DNA of 64,000 nt. It comes from Botryococcus braunii (lineage: Eukaryota; Chlorophyta; Trebouxiophyceae). Where the stretch lies: NCBI GenBank assembly GCA_002005505.1, contig KV908382.1:393564-457563 (forward strand). The letters run 5' to 3'. This document shows, piece by piece, positions 39,386-51,023 of this stretch. The notes under the pieces are model-generated. The model was not told where the DNA came from, searched no databases, and was given only the letters and a program-made list of their open reading frames with translations. A program made the position numbers and the translations under genes. Each line of letters begins with the position of its first letter. The first letter of the stretch is position 1.

Positions 39386-40080
39386 TGTTGAGTTGTGAAC
39401 ATACATTATAGAATGCCTTGTGCTTTAGGTGATCTTCAAATGTACATTATTAGGATACGGGTCCACTATCCACATAAGGTACCTCAAGACACGTTCGGAT
39501 GAGGTCTATTTCGAACATAAGGTACAATTTAGATTACGCGTTAGTGTGAAAGGACCATTAAAGCTGCGATCACCGCATAGTCGAGCAACTGGTTTGGAAA
39601 GATACTGGGCACATAAGGATGCCAGTCTTGTTCATGCAGTTGCATGTGTCTGAAGAGCAGACAGTCGTCAAGGACTGTAGCTGGAGAGGCACGAACTTAC
39701 GACCTGTCTGCTTGCTTATAGGTGCGGTGACGCAGGGTGTGTATTGGTAATGTGTTCATGTTTGATTGCTTGTTTGTAAGTGAACCATCTTAGTGTACAA
39801 TCAAGTCTCCCAAACAGCTAAGGGACGGAGTCTTGATTGAGTATAGGAAGGTACTTGCTTTCAGCCGTCAGGAGCTTATCGGTGTGTAGATGCTCATTGA
39901 CAGATCAACATGTAACGGAACTGGTTTGGAAAGATACTGGGCACATAAGGATGCCAGTCTTGTTCATGCAGTTGCATGTGTCTAAAGAGCAGACAGTCGT
40001 CAAGGACTGTAGCTGGAGAGGCACGAACTTACGACCTGTCTGCTTGCTTAAAGGTGATGCCGAATGCCCATAACCTAACA
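39386..40080 (+). repeat. Copia-3 3' LTR with two leader copies
   Basis: 695 bp. Leader copies at 39602-39721 and 39934-40053 with one 212-bp connector between them. It lacks exactly one 332-bp unit relative to the 5' LTR. Target duplication GGATA follows (40081-40085). Confidence 0.92.
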
Positions 40081-40085
40081 GGATA

Positions 40086-41169
40086 CTATCTTGGCTCCCT
40101 TCCTTGATAGGTTTGTGTTAGTTTACTTGGATGATATACTTATTTATTCTAAATCTGTGGATGAACACATGGAGCATTTGAGAACTATCATGTCAGTGCT
40201 CAGGGAACATAAGTTTTATTGCAAAAGATATAAATGTGAGTTTGTTGCTAAGCAGGTAGAATACCTGGGGCACCTGTTGACTCCTCAAGGGATTATGGTG
40301 GATCCAAGGAAGGTTGCAGCCATCAAGAATTGGCCCACTCCCATGAATGTGTCACAGTTGCGAGGTTCCTTAACACAATATTATGATGCGTTTATGGACC
40401 ACTTTGCAGAAGTTGCTTATCCTCTCACTGAATTGTTGAAAAAGGATGTCCCTTGGATTTGGGAGGGACCCCAGATACAAGTTTTTGATGCATTGAAGGA
40501 TCTTGCCTCTACCCCTCTTGTTTACTGATGCCTGATTTAGATGAACATTTTGTCTTGCATGTAGGTGCCTCAGGTTTTGCTGTGGGTGTTGTTTTGCAGC
40601 ATGATCAAGGTCCGGGACTACAGCCCGTCGCTTTTGAGTCCAGAAAACTCCAGCCCCCTGAAAGGAAACTTGCACCCTATTATAGAGAGTTGTTAGCTCT
40701 TGTACATGCTTTGTTAATGTGGAAGCATTTGTTGATAGGTGCAAAATTTACAGTGCATACAGATCAACAAGCATTGAAGTATTTGCTTACTGCTCTTAGC
40801 AGGACAAGTAGACAGGAACGTTGGCTAACAGAGATTATGCGTTTTATGCCTGATATTAAGTATGTCAAGCTATCTGATAATGTGGTTGCAGATGCTTTGT
40901 CCAGGCGTGTAGACCTTGCTGTTATGCATATCTCTGCTGTTGCTGCCTCTTCTCTTATTCAGGAAATTGCATTACTTTGTGTTTCTGATCCCACAGTTAA
41001 GAAACTTGTGGATGAGGGTGTTTTGGTGATGAGAGATTCTGTACCTTATTCTGTGCAGTCTGGCAAGATGTTTGTACCGGATGCCTTGAGAGAAAGGGTA
41101 CTTAAGGAATGTCATGCCACGCCTTTTACTGGACATCTTGGGATTAACAAGATGCATATGCATGCATGA
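40086..41169 (+). pseudogene. Gypsy-B RT C-terminal half and RNase H
   Basis: The RT frame resumes: [43 protein letters not shown] stop at 40526-40528 breaks it, and the RNase H frame follows at once: HVGASGFAVGVVLQHD (normally TDAS, so the first catalytic Asp has become Gly), YRELLALVHAL, HTDQQALKYLL, VADALSRR. It ends in a damaged integrase zinc-domain entry (HATPFTGHLGINK) and a stop at 41167-41169. Confidence 0.88.
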
Positions 41170-42377
41170 GTTAATGTGCAGGGAATTCTGGTGGCCACGC
41201 ATAGTTCTTCAGTCAGGGACTTATGCAGATCTTGTGATGCATGTCAACGCAACAAGGGACCTGGAGCTGTACCCTATGGACTACTCCAGCCACTTCCCAT
41301 TCCTGATGGCCCTTGGCAAAGCGTTTCCCTTGACTTGGTTACTGATGTACCTGTTTGTTGTGGTTTTGATTCCATCTTGGTTGTTGTTGATAGGTTCACT
41401 AAACTATGCATACTGTCTACATGTAACAACACCATCACAGCACCGGAACTAGCCCAACTGTTTATTGATAAGGTCTTTGTTAGGTTTGGAATGCCTACTT
41501 CTCTTGTTAGTCATAGGGACCCTAGGTTTACTAGTCACTTCTGGAGGGCCTTTGTCAAGTTGTTAGGTACTGAACTTGCAATGTCTACAGCTTTCCACCC
41601 TCAGACAGACGGTCAAGATTGAACGTATGAACCGAACTATGGATGATATGCTGCGAGGGTTTCTGGGGCCTAGGCAGGATGACTGGTGCAGGTACTTGAG
41701 CATGATAGAGTTTGCATACAACAACTCCATTCAGGCTTCTACGTTGCAGACATCATTCTTCCTAAATCACGGGCGCCATCCCCTTATACGTAATTACTCC
41801 TTTGTCTTCTGCTGTTCCGTCTCGTTATGCAAACCCAGCTGTTGCTGAGTGGGTTGAGGGGCTGCAGAATGCTTTGAAAAGTGCAAAATCTAACTTGTCT
41901 TCTGCACAGCAACGTCAGAAATCTTATGCAGACAAACGCAGACGAGAACAACCCTTCAAGGTTGGTGATCAGGTGTTGCTGGCAGCTAGGAAAAACCAGC
42001 TAGCACCTGGACTCTCGTCAAAATTATCAGCTAAGTATTTCGGGCCTTTTACTATTGCTGCAGCAGTTGGTAGTAGAGCTTTTAAGATTATTCTGCATGA
42101 GACTGTACATATACATCCTGTGTTTCATGTTTCCCAATTGAAGCCTTACGTGTCTTCATCTTCACCTATGATTGTTACTTCACCTCCTCCTTTGTATGCA
42201 GACAAGCGTGGTGGCGTGTACGAAGTTGAGGCCATCATTGCCAAGAAGAGAGTTGGGAAGTCGTGGAAGTACTTGGTCAAGTGGGCTGGCTATGATGAGA
42301 CAGAAAATACTTGGGAGCCTCTTGCTCATGTCCGCCATCTAGTTGATGAAGTGGCAGCAGCACCAGTCTTTTCCTAA
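41170..42377 (+). pseudogene. Gypsy-B integrase and chromodomain
   Basis: Zinc domain end (CDACQRNKGP), core Asp in SLDLVTDVPV, VSHRDPRFTSHF (His where the Asp of VSDRD is usual, a likely loss of a catalytic residue), FHPQTDGQ then, after a frameshift near 41615, IERMNRTMDDML. A third frame (41802-42377) carries the GPF module and a chromodomain: VYEVEAIIAKKRV...YLVKWAGYDETENTWEP. There are at least two frameshifts. Confidence 0.88.
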
Positions 42378-43156
42378 GTCCCACTTGCCGGCAGTCCCTT
42401 GCTTAGCCACTTGCGGCGTTCCTGGCCATTTGAGGCATTTCCAGCCACTTGCGGCTGATGACCCTTGGACTTCAACACCATCCAACTTGGGTCTGGGAGG
42501 GAGGGAGGGTGGAAGGGTCTGGGAGGGAGAGGGATCATGAATTGGGTGTGCATGCATGTCTCTTATTCACCTGTTTTGCATGGCTTATGTTTCCTTTACC
42601 CACGGCTCCATTTTGTGATGCACTTGCTGTTGCAGTGTATACATACGTAGGTGCAAATTGTAGTTCCGTGTTTGCATGATTGCTTTGGTATCTTACCCAT
42701 GAAATACATTTTGTGCAGTTAGTGTGTATTCCGGCTTGCTACTCTAGACTTATGCCCTGTGCCTTTGTGTGGAAAGCCACCTCAAGCGAAGGTCACACTG
42801 CTGAGGCGGGGTGACTGGACCTAAGGTCTGGACAAGTGCTAGCCTGAGGGCTCAAACTAGTTGTTTCACCATAGGTGCTGAGTGCTGTCTAGAGAGTTCG
42901 TCCCCAAGGTAGGAGGAACCACATAGCTAACGATAGTCCTTAGATTGTTAAGGTATTCGGGCATTGAGTAGATGAGTCCCTCGTCTGTCTCGTGCTAACT
43001 TGCCTTGTGGGCTTATTCCTCTGACTTGCTGTTTGGTAACTATAGGAGGTGTGATGTCTATACTTACAGTAAGCAGGTTTCGTGATACCCCTGTCTTACG
43101 TTTGTGGCCCCATTGCCATAAACACCATTTCATAGCTTATGCCAAGGGGGAGGGCA
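42378..43156 (+). other. Gypsy-B 3' untranslated region and polypurine tract
   Basis: No coding sequence. GGGAGGGAGG runs lie near 42495-42530. CCAAGGGGGAGGG at 43143-43154, directly before the LTR, is the polypurine tract. Confidence 0.7.
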
Positions 43157-43434
43157 TGTAGCATTTCCTAAAGTATAATGCTCTGGTGGTCCTTGGCATT
43201 GCTCTATGACTTGCCTTGTGATCTAGGTTCGCAGTACAACCTCGCTCAGGTAGCTCGCTCGGTTGCCCGACTACGCGTCAGAGGCAGTACACTATAATTC
43301 GACTCACCCTGAGTTTGAGAGTGGGCATGCGAATCCTTCATGTAACATCTTTTCCGTGGACACGAGACCTTGTCTGAATCTAAACCTCTTCCGCTTTAAA
43401 GCAAATTTTAAAGCAAATTTGCTATATCCTTACA
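43157..43434 (+). repeat. Gypsy-B 3' LTR
   Basis: 278 bp, TGTAGCATTTCC...TATATCCTTACA, matching the split 5' LTR with a few substitutions and a 22-bp internal duplication. Target duplication ACAGT follows. Confidence 0.93.
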
Positions 43435-43439
43435 ACAGT

Positions 43440-44654
43440 GGTGGAGGGTGTGTCGTCGTGCATGCGCCTCGTAGCGACAATGCTGTCGCTTAACAAACTA
43501 TAAATCGGGCAATAATGCATTAATGGCAAGTTAGAACGTTAACGTTGCGACAGGAGCCACACGTTTCCTTCCTTTCATTTTAACACGCTTGCTTAAGCAC
43601 CCATTGCGTCTGCTGAGTTCACGACGTTATGTCAGAGAAGGTAAGGTTTTTAACACGTGTTTGGGCCATGGGGTTGAATGAAGCGGTTCCGACATTTGGT
43701 CTCTGTTGATTTTCCTGGGCAGGATACGCATGCCATTAATGGCATGCGTATCTTAATAATACATCGCCTGGATGCGAGTGATATACATGGCTCTTCCTTT
43801 AAGAAGGGCGGAAGTAAGGGCGGAAGTATACTGCACCGGCAGATAATTATCTTTATGGAGTTCAACATGCTGTTCTCTTGAAGGTCAGTGTTGTGAGCAT
43901 CAGGGTTTTGGGTGTGTATTGCGCAATAGCTAGTTCTGCCATCAGCTGAACGCTGCATGCAACATAGGTATACATACATACGCACATACGTATGGGGTCT
44001 GGCAGCAGGACCCCGGCTGATTTTCGGCCATTTAACCGATGGGTTATATGGCCGAAAATCAGCCGGGGTCCCGCAGCGGGACTCCCGCTGCCAGACCCCA
44101 TACATATGTGCGTATATGTGCGCATGTACGTATACGTACGTTGCATGCAGCGTTCAGCTGATGGCAGAACTAGCTATTGCGCAATACACACCCAAAACCC
44201 TGATGCTCACAATACTGACCTTCAAGCGAACAGCATGTTGACCTCCATAAAGATAATTATCCGCCAGTGCAGTATACTTCCGCCCTTTTTAAATGAACAG
44301 CCATTTATATCACTCGCATCCAGACAATGCGTTATTAAGATACACATGCCATAAATGGCATGCGTATCCCGCCCAGGAAAATCAACCGAGTCCAAATGTC
44401 GGAACCGCTTTATTCAACCCCATGGCCCAAACATGTGTTAAAACCCTTACCTTCTCTGACATAACGTCGGTCAGGACTCAGCAGACGCAATGGGTGCTTA
44501 AGCAAGCGTGTTAAAATGAAAGGAAGGAAACGTGTGGCACCTGTCGCAACGTTAACGTTCTAACTTGCCATTAATGCATTTTTGCCCGGATTAAAGTTTT
44601 TTTAGCGACAGCATTGTCGCTATGAGGCGCATGCACGACGACACACCCTCCACC
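43440..44654. repeat. Large near-perfect palindrome (centre about 44039)
   Basis: 43440-44037 pairs with about 44040-44654. The borders read GGTGGAGGGTGTGTCGTCGT and its complement, and the centre CGGCTGATTTTCGGCC...GGCCGAAAATCAGCCG. The arms match closely with small indels. A 30-bp perfect palindrome (43722-43751, GATACGCATGCCATT and its complement) lies within the left arm. Open frames on both arms are mirror images and do not resemble known proteins. Confidence 0.92.
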
Positions 44655-45240
44655 ACTGTACTGCTTCAGTAATGCTGCTTCTAGCCTTCACATGCGGCGT
44701 GCAATATTTCAGCAACGAAGCTGTGGCCATGAGACCCGCAGCAAAGACGTTTACTTATGCCACGTGCACGGTCTTCCAGCCTGTACATACTTTCTTTTAA
44801 GTACGTCAGGGCCTGAGTGCTTCTCCATCCTTTCCCAACCCCGGTCAGGTGTAGAGGACTCGGCAACACTTAGGGAGATCGACCTCTGACTTCAAAGGAG
44901 CCTACAGGATACGTAAATTCATATCCTCGCAGTGCACACGACCAGTGACAAGGGCACTGCAATTGGCGGGGTTGCTCTGTCACTACAGATACCAATACTA
45001 TACCGCAACAAATGTGCCAACCCCGTAAGCAAAGAAGGGGATTTGGCTCAAGGGCGGACGCTCAATAGAGGGAAGCAAAGCCGACATTCAGGGGAGTCAG
45101 CTGGAGCCATGCAGCACAAGAATATGTGCGAGGCCCCTATTCATGCGTGCAATCTTTTGTCTGTAGTTGTGGCACCTCCTCACTTGACGACGCAATTAGT
45201 TGCAACTAAATCAAGCCAACATTCAGTAAGCATCACTAGT
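44655..45240 (-). repeat. Inverted duplication, right arm (copy of the bZIP 3' end)
   Basis: The reverse complement matches 13380-13844. It includes the unoccupied Gypsy-B target (ACTGT at 44655-44659 joined directly to both flanks). A copy of the last bZIP exon starts at 44901 on the minus strand after GTAG; its TAA stop is lost through small changes (CTCCCTTAAG became CTCCCTAAG). It has extra sequence at about 45020-45110 relative to the left arm. Confidence 0.88.
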
Positions 45241-45435
45241 GGCACGGGTACCATGGTTTCGAATGGATCGCGACAGCATCCATATCGAGAAACGAAGTGG
45301 AACGCGACCCGGAACGATTTCCGGAAACGATTTCTGGATCCAGAACGAATCTGATACGCTTCTATTACAATACGAGGAAATCAAATCCCAAAAACTCCGC
45401 AAAACCCCCCCACCCCTAACCCTGGAAAGTGAAGA
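45241..45435. other. Junction sequence, no gene seen
   Basis: Lies between the end of the inverted duplication and the LINE fragments. Nothing recognisable beyond a few CGGAA-rich short repeats. Confidence 0.5.
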
Positions 45436-48400
45436 CTACCCGCCACAAGGGAGGCGCGTCGCCAGCTGCCGCCCAACCGCCCGCGCTATCACGAAACTAA
45501 CCCTCCGCTGTACTGAGAACCACACCAAATCCTCATGGGCAACCACAGCCTTATTGACGAGGCCCTGAAGCCTCGACAGAAGCTCCTCTGCCGCATCCCC
45601 CAACCCTCCAAGACTTTCAAAGGAGAAGGGACGGAAGACTACCCGAGGCGGCTGCCTGACTAAGACCTCCCGGTACCATGCAAGCTTGCCAGCGGCTGCC
45701 CGCACAGCAGCTCCACCAGGCAGAAACCCGGCTCCCCCGCAGCCGTAGGACGGCGCAAGCGGGGAAGTGCCGACGACGTCGATGTAAAGATCCCGCCCAC
45801 CCTCCCAATCCTGAAACATTAAGTCAAGCCGATGGGCCGCGAACCCCAGCACCCGCACGGGCAAGGAAGGCTTACGGACCACGACAGCCTCAATCTCCTT
45901 CCCCACCCGGAACAGTATATCTCTAACCGCATTGTGGCGATACGTATCTGCCACTCCTCGACCCACACGGCATTGAATGGCATGGTCCCCCCATCGATAT
46001 CGGTCCATGCATAAACCACAAAGAGGGCACGGGGTACCACGGGGTACCAGCCTGAAACATAGGAATCAACAACTGATAACGTAGCCGGCACCGAAATTCT
46101 ATATTGGACATGATCTGGCCCATACGCTCTACTGGGAGCGCCTGAAGCCACTCCGAAGCATGGGGCCGGGCAGCGGAATCAAGCACTTCAACGACCCTCT
46201 CTTGAGCAGGCAACGCAAGCAGGGCCTGCCGGCGCATAGTTGAAAGAAGGCAGGCCGAACTTGTGCTGCACATCTGACTCAAGGAAAGCGTGGTCCACAC
46301 CCTGCCACTCGAATTGCGGGCAAACCTCACCAAATACGACCCTGGCCTCCTCCCAAGATCGGGGGAACCTCCCACCCTGCTAAAATCTCATCCTGAACGC
46401 CCTGGGTCTGGAGAACCGACGCAAGAAACGCCACAGCTGTCAGGGACAATGTTCTTCGCCCAAGTAATCCCCAAACCCCCGCCCGACAATGGCAGGGAAG
46501 CAATGTCCTCTTGTAGGGCCCCAAAGCCTCCCCCCTCCCCCACAACGATTCTTCTAAGAGTGGAGTGGAGCCCGTCATCGAAGACAGCCACCCCTGCAGC
46601 AACAGCCTGAGGGGGAGAGCATCTGAGCACATACACCATCCTACATAACCCCATACACTAACCCCATTCACGCCCCTAGCAGCAGGAGCTCTACTTGAGG
46701 ATCATCTAGAACTGAAAGCCGATCCATCGTTCTAACCACCTCAACGGCCCTTAGTACCCACAAAAGCTGGCACAAAGACACGAGACGCCGACAGAGGACC
46801 CCCTAATAGCCAAACACCTAAGTCCCGACACTGAGGGATATCAGCTGGAAAACCCTCGTCACGACGAGGATCATAGGTGGGCCACCATAAGAGAGTTTTC
46901 GGTACATTAAGATGAATCCGCCAGTCCGGACCCTATGAAATAACAGCCCCCAAGATAGTACGCACCACAGATGTATCACCAATGACATTCCCATCGTCCA
47001 GATACCACCCCTGGACGACATCCCTGAAACGCTCCGATAGGGAGATGATGAACGGATGGATAGCAAGGGCAAAAGGAGTGGGGCTAACGGGTCCCCTTGA
47101 TGCACCCCCCGTTTCGCAGACACCAGGTGCCGCCCCACAATGAGATTCGCACCCTCACCATAACATAAAAGGACGTAAGAAAGCAGATCGGGGCACAAGG
47201 CTCTAACTTGAGCCACGAACCGAGCCCGAGAAACTAAATTAAACGCGTTTTGGAAATCGAGCTGGAGGAAGGAAGGAAGGAAAGATTACATCCAAAGACC
47301 AGCCACTAGGGCTGAAGAGGACGGCAGTACAATGAATGACCCATATCTAGCCAACTAAGGTCGCACAGCACCTGGGAGAGTGAGGTAGCTCTCCAGTGCT
47401 CTAGTCAGAAATTTGGCAACCCCTTCAAGGTCTTCTTGCCACATAAACGTCTGTACAGATCGACTCCTTTGTTGAAAGAGATGCATAAATTGTTGCCGTA
47501 CATGTTGTACAACCGGACAAGTGAACAACAGATGATGTTCATCACCAACGAGCTCTAAGGAGCACCTCGTGCAAATCCTCTGGCCTCGAGGGATGCCTTG
47601 TTGTCTACCATTATCAATAGGAAGGTCATGACACCCTAATCTAAATCGCACAAAGGTCCACAAAACCCTTAGGAAGGTGGAGTTTGAGCGCACTCTTGGC
47701 ACTCGTGGCACATGAGGCGGACGTGTGAACCACCTTTGGTATCTGCAGAATAAGGCTCTTGGGGATGCACAAGTGCGAGGGGAGATGTCTAGGTCATCCC
47801 ATATCATGTCACGTTTACGGTCTAACAGATCCTTTACCTGTGAAATGTCAATCTGCAAGGCTCTATCAAACCGCACATGGTCAGCTATATAGTATCCTAG
47901 TTTCTTAAGTTGTTGCATAAGGGTGGGATAAAGGGATAAAGGGATAAAGGGAGGAGGGATAAAGAACTGTCGTGTTGGCGCGCCTCCACCACCCTGTCAA
48001 AAGAGTGGACAAGCGCCTCCCCACCGCCACGAAACCCAACGCCTACTTGGAGGGGGCGTAAGTAGGGGTCCACAACGGGCAAGGCGGCTCTAACTGCAAC
48101 GCAGAATACTAGACGCTAGGCGGCGCAGAATACTCCCCACCGCAATGGGACGAATCCCACCTTGTGGCTTAAGGAGGGAGTGACGGAGCCCCAAAAAGGT
48201 CGTATACCAGCCGACATGACGCCCCTGAAGATCAAATTGAGAAGGGACAAATGCCGTCCAAAACCAAATTTGGACGGCATCTTTAAAGAACCCACCCCAT
48301 GGGCAGGGGGCCCTAAGATGTCAAGAAGATGCCGAATGCGAAGGCCATCCCTGCCCGAAGCCGTACCCACCTTGAAAGAGCGTAAAGCTCCTACCACATC

Positions 48401-48820
48401 ACCCCGAGAACAAACTAGGGGAGGAACATCCGAGCCATCTGCAGCGAGAACCAAAGAGGAATCTCCTGGGGGAAACAAAGCTTGTACTTCAGCCGCCGTG
48501 GCAGCCGAAAAAGCAGCAACTGAACTTGGCTGCAGATGGCGCACCGCCGCTCCCAAATGACCATCACTAACAAGACGCTTGACTTTCCCCCTAACCCACT
48601 CCTCACCATCGGCAGGGGCAGACCGGAGAAGAGCTGGCGAAGGGGCCAGTAACAATTCTTGAAGCACCTCATCATAATGGCCCGAAGCCCATAGCTCAGC
48701 CCGACGCCGAATGAGTCGATGTGATGCGTGAGCCCTATCCCGACTGGGGGCCGGAACACCAGAGTCCCGGTCCAATAGATGGAGACCATGGGTACCTAAA
48801 CTGCAAGTCGGAAGAACCAA
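45436..48820 (-). pseudogene. LINE-type non-LTR retrotransposon, degraded
   Basis: Read from 48820 downwards. The entry of RT (VVGALRSFKVGTASGRDGLR) is in 48820-48116. The RT palm lies in 47216-46818 (KRGVHQGDPLAPLLL; YLDDGN is readable in another frame near 46990-47010). The post-RT segment is in 46654-46327 (GLCRMVYVLRCSP, VAFLASVLQTQ). A C-terminal domain is in 46008-45436 (RLDLMFQDWEGGRDLYIDVV...PFSFESLGGLG...SFVIARAVGRQLATRLP). That last domain resembles the tail of plant LINE-like RT proteins and has a PD-(D/E)xK look. Many frameshifts occur, and it is split by another LINE piece at 47355-47918. Confidence 0.75.
47355..47918 (-). pseudogene. C-terminal fragment of a second LINE-like family
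   Basis: An open 187-residue frame containing FRLGCHDLPIDNGR and a zinc-binding signature RICTRCSLELVGDEHHLLFTC (C-x2-C...H-x5-C) typical of the region after RT in LINEs. It differs from the surrounding LINE. A GGATAAA-type simple repeat (47922-47960) borders it. Confidence 0.65.
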
Positions 48821-48950
48821 TTATTGCAGTCCTATTTTCGTTCGGAAAGTGTTCGGAAACTGCTGAGTCAGGAAATCACGATTCGGAATCGAATTGTGCA
48901 CGCTACTGGGAGGGTTTGGGCTCGATTTCGCATCGAATGGACTGCAATAA
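48821..48950. repeat. 130-bp segment with 12-bp terminal inverted repeats
   Basis: TTATTGCAGTCC at 48821-48832 is the exact complement of GGACTGCAATAA at 48939-48950. It separates the two oppositely oriented LINE fragments. It could be a tiny MITE, but no clear target duplication is visible. Confidence 0.4.
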
Positions 48951-48984
48951 CTGAAGCACAACGTTGTAGCCTTACGTGTGGTCT

Positions 48985-49840
48985 TGTTATGGGGGGGAAG
49001 CTCATCTGTTTGTCGGGCATTTTGGTGTGTCGGCAACGACAGGCGTCCACCAAGGTGACCCTCTGGCCCCCCTTCTGTTTGCTCTGGCGATTCACCCTTT
49101 ATTTTATCGCTTGCGAAGCGCTTTGAGGAGGTCTTGAAAGGTAGTGTTATTGGGGATACCTGTGTCTTCCGGGGGTATTTGGAGCAGGTGGGGTATCGTC
49201 CTCAATCTCAGGAAATCCCTCCTCTGGTGGCCGTCACTTGATCCTCGTCGGGAGGATGGCTTCCACGAGGAGCTTTGTCAAAACCGTGAAGTGGGGGTTC
49301 GTCTTTTGAGAGGTCCTCTGTCTGCGTCCAGGGTGTTTGTTTCGGCTTTTGTTGGGGTTTAGGCAATTGAGTTTGCCAGAACCATGGAGCGGCTGGCTCT
49401 ATTAGTCAACCCGCAGGTGGAGCTCGTGTTGCTCCGTGCTTGCATGGGCTTGTGCAGGATGGTGCATGTCTTGCGCTGTTCTCCTACCCGTGCGGTTGCG
49501 GAGGGAGTAGCTGTCTTCGATGACGCTCTCCATTCCTTCCTTCGGCACATTGTGGTGGCGGGGGGGCCTGGCTTCGGTTCTCTGCCGGCGGAGATAGCCG
49601 CCCTACCCCTTTCAACTGGGGGCTTGGGGATTGTTAGGGCTGAGGATATTTTGCCCGTGGCCTTTTTAGCTTCCGTCCTGCAGACCCAACGCGTCCAGGA
49701 GGAAGTCCTGGCGGGTTGGGAGGTGCCCGTGTCTAGGGCCGTTGAGGAGGCGCGGTCGTTCTTCCTTGACGTTTGCCCGGATTTTGATTGGGAGCTTCTT
49801 GATGAGGCGTTCCTTGACACTGATGTCCAACGCAAGCTGG
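48985..49840 (+). pseudogene. LINE fragment, plus strand, cut off by Copia-6
   Basis: RT palm TTGVHQGDPLAPLLFALAI (about 49033-49090), a deleted middle, then an open frame 49384-49845: LRACMGLCRMVHVLRCSP, VFDDALHSFLRHIVV, LPLSTGGLGI, VAFLASVLQTQRVQEEVLAG. It is the same family as the minus-strand LINE. Its C-terminal nuclease-like domain is missing because the Copia-6 LTR begins at 49841; the rest may lie beyond the window. Confidence 0.8.
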
Positions 49841-50744
49841 TTTAGCGTAATGGCATCATCAAAACAGAACTTGTAGAATTTGGAATTGATATAAAAATCC
49901 CTGTGACTCACACTCTTTGAGTAAGTGAACTGTGCCCAAGTGAAAGCTTGTTGAAGTGGACGAAACACGACCAAGCAAACGGGACAGGAGCTTGATAAGG
50001 GCACTCAAGACTTTGTTACAATAACTACTAAACTAACGATGTTGCATTACCTGTGACTCACACTCTTTGAGTAAGTGAACTGTGCCCAAGTGAAAGCTTG
50101 TTGAAGTGGACGAAACACGACCAAGCAAACGGGACAGGAGCTTGATAAGGGCACTCAAGACTGACTGATCCCTTGGACACTTCCTATTTATACTAACTAA
50201 GGAGACTACTCATTTATTAGCCTCCTGACAGGTTTGCAACTCCAGATCTTAAAAGAGTACGGGCACGATCAAGTTTGCATGCCTCAGTACTATGCACTGG
50301 AATTTCAATGTACCTCATGATTCGACATGGTCGTCGATGAATAGTACGAATCTCGGTCGATGCTAATCTCGAATCTAAGTGACTCGAAACTTTAACTCAC
50401 CACCGATACGAACCTCGAATCAAACACCAAGGACCGCAGGACTTAAAGTCTCACGATCGATGAGATCCGGTATGAAGTATATCTTACTAGAAAACAACCA
50501 GAAAACAGCCCGAGATTGTACCAGGGCCACTATAAATCACTATGAGTGTCAATTTACCTTAAAGTACCATACAGTACAAACACACCCAAGTGAACTAAGA
50601 TTGTACCTTAATGTTTATGAGCATTCTTAATATTATAAACCCTTGAAATGAATTGATGTGGCTCACAAACATGCTAAGATGAAATGACCCAACATGTTGA
50701 AGAAATACCTAAGGTATACATGTTAGTGTCCATTTTTCTAACAC
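49841..50744 (-). repeat. Copia-6 3' LTR with tandem leader copies
   Basis: Leader copy B 50160-50051 (after CAGTCAG, followed by GTAATG), connector 50050-50011 (40 nt, GTAATG...TTGTAACAAAG), copy A 50010-49901 (followed by GGATTT). Both copies are 110 nt and appear identical. No internal intron is present. Confidence 0.88.
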
Positions 50745-50805
50745 CTCCCCTCATGTGTAGGGAGAGACATCTCTAAAAATATTGTTTGAAAGTAGGTCAC
50801 AAAAT

Positions 50806-51018
50806 TTATTTAAGACCTGCCATTGCTCTAAGCTTGGCAAAAGTGACCTTTGAAAGTACCTTAGTGAAGAAATCAGCAATATTCTCACTGGTAGCCACAT
50901 ACTTTGGCTCAATTGCTCCATTCTCCACCTCATCTCTGACCCTGTGGTACCTTACAGCAATGTGTTTAGTCCTGGATGAGATGGGAATCCCCTTCATATT
51001 AGCAAGGGCCCCAGTATT
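50806..51018 (-). pseudogene. Copia-6 RNase H C-terminus (separated by LARD)
   Basis: Encodes NTGALANMKGIPISSRTKHI, VRYHRVRDEVENG and SENIADFFTKVLSK. It continues the frame that breaks at 57735 once LARD and one copy of the GTCAG duplication are removed. Confidence 0.9.
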
Positions 51019-51023
51019 GTCAG

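Larger units (their letters stand above)
24243..40080 (+). mobile_element. Copia-3: large copia element hosting a PHD-finger gypsy element
   Basis: TGTTGAGTTGTG...CCATAACCTAACA LTRs lie at 24243-25269 (1027 bp) and 39386-40080 (695 bp). The perfect target duplication GGATA (24238-24242 and 40081-40085) restores the Gypsy-B RT frame. The internal region keeps only a degenerate RNase H end, so this copy is non-autonomous. Most of its 15.8 kb is another element inserted inside. The two LTRs differ by exactly one 332-bp repeat unit. Confidence 0.92.
13845..43434 (+). mobile_element. Gypsy-B: Ty3/gypsy chromovirus split by two nested copia elements
   Basis: The LTR is TGTAGCATTTCC...ATATCCTAACA, about 256 bp on the left (13845-13975 plus 21418-21542) and 278 bp on the right (43157-43434). 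The target duplication ACAGT flanks it (13840-13844 and 43435-43439). Without its passengers it is about 6.3 kb: LTR, primer-binding site, gag, protease, RT, RNase H, integrase, chromodomain, LTR. The 5' LTR is broken by Copia-2 and RT by Copia-3. Several frameshifts and stops make it defective. It lies 215 bp after the bZIP stop codon, so it may displace the gene's polyadenylation region. Confidence 0.93.

Noticed and set aside
43862..44354. Paired open frames on plus and minus strands as possible genes
   Set aside because: They are mirror images created by the palindrome and resemble no protein family.
47921..47960. GGATAAA-type repeats considered as telomeric
   Set aside because: They do not match TTTAGGG or related telomere units; simple repeat next to a LINE fragment.
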